A DNA stretch of 64,000 bases from Lycium barbarum (Eukaryota > Streptophyta > Magnoliopsida > Solanales > Solanaceae). How positions within the stretch are numbered: the stretch's first letter is position 1; every line of letters starts with the position of its first letter. The stretch is taken from the NCBI RefSeq assembly GCF_019175385.1, contig NC_083338.1, positions 87,565,777-87,629,776 of the forward strand, read 5' to 3'. Shown here piece after piece: positions 12,301-24,300 of the stretch. Both the position numbers and the translations under genes were made by a program. The notes under the pieces are model-generated. The model made no database searches. It had not been told where the DNA came from and worked only from the letters and a program-made list of their open reading frames with translations.

Positions 12301-15300
12301 ACTTAAATATATATAATTGACGTAATCATCAGTTAAACTATGCAATATCTATTTTAATAATCAAAACTTATGCTAAATCTATTAAATTGCAGATTAAACC
12401 AGGTGCTAGTTATTGCATATTCCAGACTTGTTTAGCTCTAATCACATTGTACAGAAAGTCTCTCTTGGTGGAAGTTATACTACTAGAGCATTTTTGCCAT
12501 AACAAAAGCAGCCAACTAGCAGAGAGCGTCTATTCAAGATTCTTCATTTTCCTTTTACACACCCATGTCAAGCATATATGGCATGGTTGGATAATTTGTA
12601 TAGATCCTTTAGAACACACAACTTTCTAGAGACTAATATCCACCTGTTTCAAAGGCATACATATCCAACTGTGAATTCAAGTGAATTAATCCCAAAAAAA
12701 ATGTAAGTTTATCTAGAATCCAGGTAGAAGCTTATGATCAATTACAAAATTTCAAATCCAGAATCACTACCTCATGATCTTTTGTCCTCCCCTCTCGTTT
12801 AAAAAATCCCCCACTGAAAAATGCAGAGTTAGTAACAATAAGTACATGGTATTAAACTAAGAAAAATATTATTAAAAAAAAGCAACGAGTAAAGTGCTAA
12901 GCAGAAGTGAATGAATAGAAGCAAGTTCTACTAGACTTACCTCGTCCGACCAGCTGCAGAAAAACGTTCTTGATAATGAACAGAAAGCGGGAAAAAATCA
13001 GAAGGCTCACTTGGGACATCGGCTAAACAAACAGTAGTATAGATAATCTACAAAACAAATAAAAACATCTCTATATAAGCATACTGATCCAGGATACTGC
13101 CAAGGATAGATCTAACAAGCAACAGACAGTTCAACCATCTAAGTTAAGTACTGAAAGGACAACTTAATGCTGATTGAAATTACCATCCATTAAATAGTAT
13201 TCAAGGGATGAAACATGATCACGCCAATGTTTGAATGGACCCCTCAGCAAGAAACGCATTCCTCCTTCTCAACAATCATATTTTAGTTTTTTGTGTTATG
13301 TCTTCATCTATTATGCCATGACTGCGCCTAACTTAATTTGTCTACATTTAGGCACCACAATCTGGTCTAATCTCACTTCAACTTTATTGTTATTCTGGAG
13401 GCTAAATTGGTAGTGCACATATTCTTTCTTATCTATGTATCCATTTCTCTGCACCCATCAAATGTTTTTTTAAACACTCTATCATACTTTCGTAAGTCAA
13501 TGATATGATGTGCAGATCCTTATTCTTCTACCCGGTAAAGTTCCATCAATCTTCATAGCAAAATTTTGGCCTATGTTGCAAATCTACCAAACATAAACCC
13601 GAACTAGCTCCAAATGAGAACCTAACTGCCCTATATGAATGCATTTTTTAAACTAACAATTGTCTTAAAAATAGTTTTAAAGAAATCGCCATCCAATCAC
13701 AACTCACAACTTATTGATTTCAATGTTCTTAAAAACATTTCTGAATAACGGTCAAAACACTGCCTAAATTAAATAGCTCTCCATTCTCATGGAAAACCAG
13801 TCAAATGGTCACCATGAAGGAGCTCTGTGCACCAGATAGAGGACAAGAAAACTGTGCTATCCCATACAAACTGTCCTGAAACTTTGTACACTGTAGTCTA
13901 ACCAAACACACTAGAGCAACAACGCAAAGCCCATACGTACTAAGCGAAGACCCAATACTTTGATTATTAAAGCTTCTTCAAACTATGATGAATGCACTAA
14001 AAATTTGATAAAATGGCAGTCATGTAACTAAGCCTGGAACACCATGCTTACTTGTCCCTCCACTAGACATGAACACAATACCTGGGATCTTTTTATACAA
14101 TTTTTTTTAATAACGGTGGTGTTCGGGCCAGCTTGCGCACACCTTGACTACTCCACCAGGTACCTACATAGGTACTAGATAACTCTGTCCACCAAGTCAT
14201 AGGTAGAAGGGAAGACATCACCTAGTGCATTTTTTCTCCGCTGAAATTTGAACCTCAAACCTTATCGTTGTCTTCCCACTTCATTGACCACCAGGTCATA
14301 CCCTTGGGGGCATCTTTTTAGGGATTTTTAAATTGTACAGCAACTAACCAAAATAATAGCCGGCAAACATAAATTCTTTGTATATTAATGTATATATACA
14401 TATAATATCATGTTTTATACATAACTAGTGTATATTTTTTGTAAATATGGCTAGCTGCCAATTCTGTAACTTTTCCAACTTTTATGTAATATTTTTAGCG
14501 AGTCCTTTTGTTTAATTTTTATAGCATGAAAATAATTTTATATAAGATCTATTATAAAAACATTATTCTTTTCTATGTAAAGAATTCTTTTAAAACACAA
14601 GATAATTTGACTAGTTATTAATTTATTTATTTTTGGTTCATAAATAGACAATCTTATGACATAAGCATGAATTCACCACTATCCCGTCAAGGATATTGTA
14701 TTCCTAATATGTTCCAAATTAATTTTTTTTAAAAAGGAAAAAAACAGTGTTTTTTCCCGGCTAGAAGAATAAGAAATTAGACAAGTATCACATCTAAGGG
14801 TGTGGCCTAGTGATTTTGAAATGGATTGAGAACCATAAGGTCTCAGGTTCAAATCTCAGAGGAGGCAAAAACACTCAGTGATTTCTTCCCATATGTCCAA
14901 GCCTTGGTGGAGATAGTTACCTAGTACCTCTATTGGTGGGAGGTAGTAGGTACCCTGTGCAATTAGTTGAGGTGCGCACAAGCTAGCTTGGACACCACGT
15001 TATCAGGAAAAAGAAATTAGACAAGTATCATCTTTAATTCATGACAAGCTCAATGGAGCATATATCCAATTCTCAACTAGAAGCATCTGAAATTACAGAT
15101 CTTAGAACAAATACTAACGTAAGTATTGATATTTAAAAAAAATGAGACATCGAAATGTAACACAACTGAAACAAATTAAGAATAAATTTTACCATCACCA
15201 AGAGTTGAACGGATAAATTTTACTTAGAAAGTCTCCTAAAATTTCAATACCTTGATATATATATATATATGCGCAGGGTATGGAATGGAAGCAGAATTAG

Positions 15301-18300
15301 CTTTTGGAGTCACTGTTGGCGTGGAGAAGAGATATTGAGGGTCACATTCCCGAATAATCTCCAATGCAAAATCAAATTAACTAAAGCAACAATATGAGGC
15401 ATGGTTTATCCTACAACATATATCAATTGACCAAGTCCTCTAATCTCCAACTAGTTAATTTAGCCGATTTAGATGTTTATGATAGCACTCCATTGTCCCA
15501 ATTCCACAATACATGCGTCCTCAAGGCCATGCACTAAAGCTAAACCTTTAGTTTTTCTTTCCAAACATGGGTCTCAGTTAAGCAGAGAGTTGGTCTGATT
15601 CTAACATTTACCCTTCAAAAGCACCACCACACATGAAAAAAATAATCCTTTTCTTTTTTTTTCTTTTTTTTTTAAACTGGTAACTTTGTATTCCTCAACA
15701 TTAAGGGTATGCTGGCCACCTCCAAAAATTTACATTTTACTGAAAGAGAAATACTTACAGTAATCCTAAAAAGTCCTGAACTTCCTATTCTACATATTGT
15801 TCTTTACACCAAAAACTTAATGAATAATGACCTTCCATTGGATCTTCTACAATGAACTTTCTCTGCCTTTAAAAATTCTGTCATTTTTCCTTCCAAATGT
15901 TCCACCATATGCAGGCAGGAACTGTTTTCTACCAAATCTTTTGACTCTTGCTCCTTTCCCTTCTTATCCAACAGCTTAGAAGGTCTGCAGTGTGTTCAGG
16001 CATTGTCCAGTTCAACTTAGCCAAGTTGATGAACAATGCCCAGACTTGTGCCGTAACTTTACAGTGAAGGAAAAGGTGACTGTTGTCTCTAAGGCCTCCT
16101 TGCATAATGTGCATCTTGAAGCAATCTTAATTCCCCTTTTCTGCAGTGCTTCATGAGTCAAACAGGCTCTCCAAGCTACCAGTCAGGTGAAACACTTCAC
16201 CTTAGTTGATGCCACACTCTTCCAAATGAATTTCCAAGGTCCTGTTGTCCTCCCTGTTATTTCAGTGAACCCCTTGTTGTACAATCTATTCAAAGAGAAC
16301 AGTCCATCTTGACTATGCTTCCATGTCAATTTATCTGGCTCAAAATTAGTTCCTTGAAATCCACCAATTATTGTCAGAAGTTCTGCTACCCATGCTATTT
16401 CCGAATCATTTAAAAGTCTTCTGAAGACTAAATTCCAGTCTTGGGGAGACCACATCTCCTCTATTGTACTATCTGGATTTGTGCTTATAGAAAATAAGCC
16501 AGGAAACAGTAGTTGTAGTGTCCCCTGTCCACTCCAATTTTCCTTCCAGAAAAGAATCTTGTCACCCCCCCCCCCCCCCAACCTTGTAATTAACATTTGC
16601 CTTCAGAGCTAGCCAGAAAGCTCTAATAGTCCTCCATACCCCCACACCATAGGTATTTGTTACCTCATTTGTACACCATTTCCCATTTCGGCTATACTTA
16701 TGTTGGATCACCTCTTTCCATAGTGCCTAATCTTCCTGATTATATCTCCATAACCACTTCATGAGTAAGCTTTTATTCTGTAATTTTAGGTTCTTCACCC
16801 ACAATCCTCCATGCATTCTGCTTTGTTGAACTACTTCCCAATTTACCAAGTGGAACTTTTTATCCTCATTGTTTCCTTGCCATAGAAAGTTTGCAAAGAA
16901 TCCAAGACTGAGTTGATTAAGATGAGTCTTCCTCCCAAAGATAGGTATTGAGATTTCCATAGAGCTAGTTTCTTTTCAGTCTTCTCTATGATGCCATCCC
17001 AGATTTTCACTGCTTTATGCATTGATCCCAGAGGCATTCCAAGATAAACAGTAGGCAAGTTCTCAATCTTGCAATTCAAAATGCTAGCAAGCACTTGGAT
17101 CTGCTGCACCTTCTTGACCGGGAAGATATTATTCTTCCTCCAGTTGACTTTCAACCCAGAACATGCTTCAAAAACCACCAGTATCACCCTCAGATGGCAG
17201 ATCTGTTCCTGATTTGCCTCACAAAAAACTACTGTATCATCAGCATACAGTAGATGGGAGATTTCCATAGCCTCATTAGCCCTGTTTCTCACTTTAAATC
17301 CTCTGATCCAGCTATTTTGAGAAGCAATTCTCATCATGCTGTCCAAACCTTCCATAGCTACAATGAAAAGGACAGGGGATAAAGGGTCCCCCTGCCTGAT
17401 CCCTCTTTCTGCTGGGAAAAAACCCACAGGTTCTCCATTTACTAGAATAGAGAACTTGGTAGTTTTAATGCAGAACTCCATCCACTTTAGCCATCTGCAA
17501 TCAAACCCCATTCGTCTTATAGTGTTGATAAGAAAATTCCAATTAAAATGGTCGTAGGCTTTTTCAATATCCAACTTGCACATCACTCCTGGTTCTTCTC
17601 CTCTAAGTCTGGTGTCAATACACTCACTTGCTATTAAAGCAGCATCCATAATTTGCCTCCCTTTTATGAAAGCCATTTGGTGCTTATTGACTAACTTGCT
17701 CACCACTCTCTTTAACCTTTCTGCCAACACGTTGGAAATTATGTTGTACACACCAGTGATTAAACTAATGGGCCTAAAGTCCCTTAGTTCAGTTGCACCC
17801 ACCTTCTTTGGAATCAAGGCCACAAAGGTGGCATTGAAACTTTTTTCAAACATCTGTTGAGAATGAAAATTCTGAGAAGTCAGCATCAAATCCTCCTTCA
17901 AAACATCCCAAAATGCCTGAAAGAAGGCCATTGTGTATCCATCCGGGCCAGGTGCCTTGTCAACAGCACACAGTTTGATCCCTTCCAATACTTCGAGCCC
18001 GTTTGGATTGGCTTATAAGTTGGCTTATAAGCTGTTTTTAGCTTTTTTGAGTGTTTGGCTGACCAACTTAAAGTCATTTTGTGCTTAAAATAAGCTCAAA
18101 AAAATAATTGAGTCCATTTGACTTAGCTTATCTAAAGCAGCTTATAAGTTGAAAACAACTTATAAGCCAAAAAAAATAAGTTGGACTACCCCAACTTATT
18201 TTTTTTGGCTTATAAGTTGTTTTCAGCTTAAAGGCATAAGCCCATCCAAACAGGCTCTTCATCTTCTTCAATTGCCTTGACATCCATACTTGCTCTTCTC

Positions 18301-21300
18301 CAGTAATGCTTTGGACACCTTGAATGTTCAAGTTTGGTCTCCATGCTTTTTTTTTTTTTTTGGTAAAGTAATCAAATGTCATTAGTAAAGCATCAAGAAG
18401 ATGCAAGGTTACAGGTGAACAAAAGAAGCTGCTTCAATCAAAACGGGAAGCAAACTTAGACAAAAAACCTGTAAAACAGCCAAAAGGAATCCTGCCTATT
18501 GTACTAAGCTAAGCTCAAGACAGGGAACTAACAAAATCCAAAAAAGTATCCATACTGTTTACAGGGGTAAGAAAATGCCAACTAAATAAGCACTCTAAAC
18601 ATCTAGCCTTGAGAGTACTAATAGGAGTTTGAGATTCCATCAAAGCATCTGCTATTTCTCTCCTTCCAGAGACACCAAAAAATAACTGGAGGGATCATTC
18701 TCCAGATTCTTTTGATGGTTTTTTCGACTCCCCACAGTGACCAGCTTGCATAGGCATCTTTCATGGATAAAGGCATTACCCAGTGAAGCCCAGTTAAGGA
18801 GTAGAACAAATGCCAAAGGTCAGCTGCTGCAGGATAGTGTAAAAATAGGTGGTTTACTGTTTCATTGTCCTGCACACACATGAAACATCTATTGATAAGA
18901 ATTACTCCTTTCTTCTTGAGATTGTCTTGTATTAGGCAGGATTCTCTAAGAGCAGTCCAAGTGAAGCAAGAGACTTTGAGAGGCTGCCTAGTTCTCCAGA
19001 TATGTTTCCAAGGCCATTCCTCAAGAATGCCATTTTGAGAGCTCCAGTAGTTATAACTCTCCTTTACAGTGTAAATTCCATCCTTTACTTTGCCCCAAAG
19101 AATTCTATCTGTATCTTATGCCTGCCCTCCAATATTGCTAGAAGATTGAGGAAGTCAATTGATTTCCCAATCTTGCAAGTTTCTTCTGAAAATTGGACTC
19201 CAACAGTTGTTGTCCCGGTATTGAGCAATTGTGGCATCCTTATTAGAGGCTATCTGGAACAAAGAAGGGAAAGAATCTTTCAGTAGAGTGTCCCCAAGCC
19301 ATCTATCTAGCCAGAATCTAATTTTGAGCCCATTCCCAGCCTTGAAAGAGACTTCGAAAAAAGTCATCCTGCAGACTACTGATAAATTTCCACACCCCCA
19401 CACCATATGGTTCATTACTCTTCTTTGGCCTCCAGTGGTCTTCAATGCCAAATTTTGCTTCAATGATGTCCCTCCAGTAGTAACCTGCTTCATTCTGCCC
19501 ATATCTCCATAACCATTTCATGAGCAAGCTTTTGTTATAAAGCTTTAGATTTATGATTCCCAACCCTCCATGGACCATGGGTTGAATGACAGATTGCCAT
19601 TTTACCAAGGGGAATTTGTGAGTATTGTTGTTGCCCTCCCATATGGATTTTCTTCTGAGCCTATCAATCTGCTTTAGAACTGAACTTGGCATTGGAAAAA
19701 GTGACATACAGTAGGTGGGGATGTTGTCTAGCACACTATTGATAAGAGTAAGCCTACCTCCCACAGATAGGTATTGCATCTGCCAAGTTGCCAGTCTTTT
19801 CTCCATGCTTTCAATAACACCATTCCAAATTCCAACTGATTTAAATTTAGCACCCAAAGGAAGTCCCAGATAAGTTGTGGTGAGGGAACCTATTTTGCAG
19901 CTTGAGAATGCTAACAAGTTCCTCCAGGTTAGCAACTGTATTAACAGGGTAAATGGTACTCTTAAGCATGTTGATATGAAGGCCTGAGATGGATTCAAAG
20001 ATCATGAGAGTAATGTTGAGGTTGGAAACTTGCTAGTTGTCGGCTCCATAAAATATCAAGGTATTATCTGCATATAACAGATGGGAAACAGTTATTGAAG
20101 TGGATGGACAAGAACCTACTTGGAAACCTTGAATCCATTGGAGTTTTTTGCCTTAACTAACAACTTTGAGAGTCCTTCCATAGCTAGGATGAAAAGGAAA
20201 GGAGAGAGAGGATCACCCTGCCGAAGGCCCTTTTGAGAAGAGAAAAAACCCACTGGACTTCTATTTACTAAAACTGAGAATTTTACTGTTGATATGCAGA
20301 AATAAATCCACCTAATCCACCTTTCTCCAAAGCCCATTTGTTTCAAGATGTTGACAAGATAAGCCCAGTTAAGTTGATCAAAAGCTTTCTCAATGTCTAA
20401 TTTACATAGGATACCAGACTCTCCACTTTTAATTTTCCAGTCTAGCACCTCATTAGCAATCATAGAAGAATCTGTAATCTGCCTATTTTTCATAAAAGCA
20501 CTCTGTTGCCCTGAAACTAGAGATTCCACCACCTTTTTCAACCTCTCAGCTAGAACTTTTGCCAGCAGTTTGTAGACACTGCCAATAAGACTAATAGGCC
20601 TGAAATTTCTGAGTTCCACTGCTTCTTTCTTCTTAGGGATTAGAGCAATGAATGAAGCATTACTGGATCTTACCATTTGGCAGTGCTGATGGAAGAAATT
20701 GAGAGCTGCTACCAAGTCTGATTTAATAAAGTCCCAAGATTTCTGATAGAAAGCCATAGTGAAGCCATTCGGGCCTGGGGCTTTGTCAGGGGCACAATCC
20801 ATGAGAGCAACTGAGATTTCTAATTCAGAAAAAAGAATTTCAAGCTCCTCCTTTTCTACTGTGCTAAGAGAGGCAAGTCCCTCAAAAACAGCTGAAGGTC
20901 TCCAAGTTTCTCTCTTTGTAGACTTGTTGAAAATAATCCAGAATACCCTCTTTGATCTTTCCTTTGTCTTCAATCATTTCATCCCCTATCTTTAGTCTGT
21001 CAATGCAATTACCCCTCCTGTGAGAGTTTGCCATTCTTTAGAAGAACTTCGTATTCTTGTCTCCTTCTTTTAGCCATAAGCATCTTGATTTTTGTCTCCA
21101 TGAAATTTCTTCTGCAATGGCAATCTGCTTAAGTTGCATTTTCAAGTTGAGTGACTGCATTTTCTCCTCTTCTGATAGAGTTCTAAGATCAACCTCCTGA
21201 TCCAGCTTCCCCAACTCCATTAGAGCCTTGTTCCTTTGGACTTTTATTTTCCCATATACCTCTTTATTCCATTTAGTTATATCCCTCTTGAGATTTCTGA

Positions 21301-24300
21301 GTTTCTGGATGAGAACAAAGTCCGGAGTGACCAAAACAACATAAGAGTTCCACCAGCCTCTGACCATTTCAATGAAGCCCTCTGACTGCAACCACATGTT
21401 CTCAAACTTGAAATAAGAGGGTGAAGCTACCCAATCCCCACTCTCCAAAATAATAGGCTTGTGCTCTGAGAGCACTCTAGGCAATGTGTACTGTTTAATG
21501 GCATTGAACATTTCACTCCATTCAGGTGAGACAAGATACCTGTCAATTCTTGAGGCTTGGAAAGGCTCCTCCCCTCTTGACCAAGTCAATCAGTTCCAAG
21601 TCCAGGATTGTGTTAGAGAACCCCTGCATGGCCCTAGATCTTCTATTGCAGTTCATTCTTTCCTCTTCAAATCTACAGACATTGAAATCCCCTCCTATCA
21701 CCCACAGATCAGACCATAAACCCTTAACAGATGCTAATTCTAGCCATAGATCCTCCCTTTTTGGATTAGTGTGAGGTCCATAGACGCCCATGAAAACCCA
21801 TTTGAAGTCCTCACATAGACTTTCAAATCTACAGGAAAGTGAGAAAACCCCGGCTTCAGAATCAACACAATTCCTCACTCTTTTGTCCCACATCATTAAG
21901 ATTCCACCTTTTGTGCCAATAGCTTTGAGTTCTGCCCATGAAATCCATCTATTCCCCCAAATTTGACTGATTAGTGAAGAATTCCATTCCTCAATTTTTG
22001 TTTCCTGTAAGCATATAATATCTGCACCCCATTTGCGATTAAGAGATTTCAAAGTGCTTCTCTTTTTCTTTTCGTTAAGCCCCTGTACATTCCAGCTGAG
22101 TAATTTGATTCTCATCTGGAGAGAACCTTTTGAGACCTACCCCTTTCTTTTTTCCCACTGCTTTCTTGGAGTCCCCAGTCCAATTTTTTGAGTTCACTTG
22201 TTTTATTTTTCCCCTTCTTGTTGGATTCCCCTGTTTTCTTGTTCTGTACTAGTAGCTGTGCTTTTTTCCTTTCCTCCATTCTCAAAATAATGTCGAATAA
22301 TTCATGCTCAAAACCTACAACATTCACTCCCAACACTTTGCATGCGTTCATCATAGTCAATTTAGTCCATTTAGAAGTTTTCACCACCTCCGGAATGTCA
22401 ATTTTTTTATTGTGAAGCTCGCCATGCCAAGCTAGAGGAAGAAACTTATTGAAGGAGATTGAAGAAAAATCAGAATCCGACTCTTCCTGAGGAGAAGAGT
22501 CTGAGAATTGGAGAGATTTTGGACTGCATACACCTAACAAAGAGTCTGCCCTATCAGCTTCATCGTCCGCTTCCAATTGAGAAATTTCCCCCTCCATATT
22601 TTCCAAATCCCTGAGCTTCGAAGCTTGAACTTCCAGCGCAAGGGTGTCTAAGGATTTTGTGATTTGAGAAGCTGACAGTTTAAAGCTGCATGGGTCAAGT
22701 TTGGACACAGATGCTCTCCAGTGTTGGGACTTGATGGGCCACTTGTGGTGTTTCCCTTTTGTTGGGCCTTTTGAATAGTAGCTGCTATTCAAAGCTATTG
22801 AGGTGCTCCCCTTATAAAACTTCCTTTTGCGTAGGTTATTTGAGCTGATTTGGGCCGGCCGATTAGCCACTAAATCCTTTGAATTGATTTTAATCTTTGC
22901 AGGACCCCTCACGTGCTGCGCATCTGGCTTATTAGCGTAGATGCCACGTGGTTCTGCGTAAGACGTTGGCCCCATCTGCTTTTCAGACCTAAGCAAACCC
23001 TTCGATTGTCCAGCAGTTAAAGGAGAAGACCGGTTCTCTGAAATAACTGTAGGATCATAGACCCATTCATCTAATTCAAAATTTAAACTCGTCGGAAACT
23101 TCTTGCCTGAGCTTGCAACGCAAATACGAGCCCAAAAGAAATGGGATCTGTTTTTAGTGTCTTCGTCAACTCCTACGAAACTGCCATACTGATTCCCAAT
23201 TCGCTCGAAGGTATCTGATGACCAGGCATTCAGTGGAATATCAAAAACTTTCAGCCATATGTTATCTGCAGCTAGTTGCGATGAATTGGACTTCGGCGAC
23301 CACCAAGAGAGGGATAGGTGTCTGCCACTCCAAAACCAATCCCCCGCCTTTACTCGCACAACCTCTTGTCTGGAAGGAAGTTCAAATAGAAAACAATTAT
23401 GATCCATTGGAGTGACCTTGATCCCAGCAGTGATTTTCCATCTAGAGATGAACCATTTCCTGATTATCTCCGGGTCTGGGCTGTGATGGAATGGATCGTT
23501 AAGGATACCCCTAAGCTTCTGTATAAAGGATGTTTCTCAAACTCAGCACCCCTATTTGCCGACTGGCTGAGCTCCGGCCAACTATCAATGGAAGCAGCAG
23601 CATGATAAGTTTTTGTTAAAAGAGGTGGTGGCCCTGACGTGATGTTCTTCCCCATAAATCGTAAGATTTTCTCCGCAATATATGTCCACCTACTGTTGAA
23701 GTTAATCTCCGGGATGATCACTGTCGCTTTGGATGAACCATGCCAAACTTCTATGCAAACGAATCTGCCATATACATTCAAATTTTGATAAACTCGGTAA
23801 AGATTGTGTGGTTGTTTTCTTCCCCACCTTCTGTAAAGACAACCAGAACCTTTTGATGCTTGTATAAGTGCCTCGCACACCCATCTTAAGTTATGTGCAT
23901 CCCTATTGATCCTGCTTGTAAATCTCCTGCCCCTTTCTATCAAAGAATACCATTTGAACTGATTGTCCCCAATGTTTTTTAGCTCAAAAGATTTATCCCC
24001 ACTGATGAAAAAAATATTTTCCTCCATAATGAAGGAAGAAAGGTTTAACAGGGTCAGTTATGAGGGCAGCAGAGGTCTCAGGTGGTGAGTAGTGGGTTCG
24101 GATAGATTCAGAGAAGGGTTTAAAGAGAGAAGATTCAGAGAAGGGCTGGAGAAGAAGGGGTTAGGGTTTTGAGGAGAGAGTAAGTTTAGAAGGAAGATTC
24201 AGAGAAGTGCTAGAGAAGAAGGGGTTAGGGTTTTGAGGAGAGAGAAAGTTTAAAAGAAAGATGGAGAGGGAAGATTCAGAGAAGGGCTGGAGAAGAAAGG

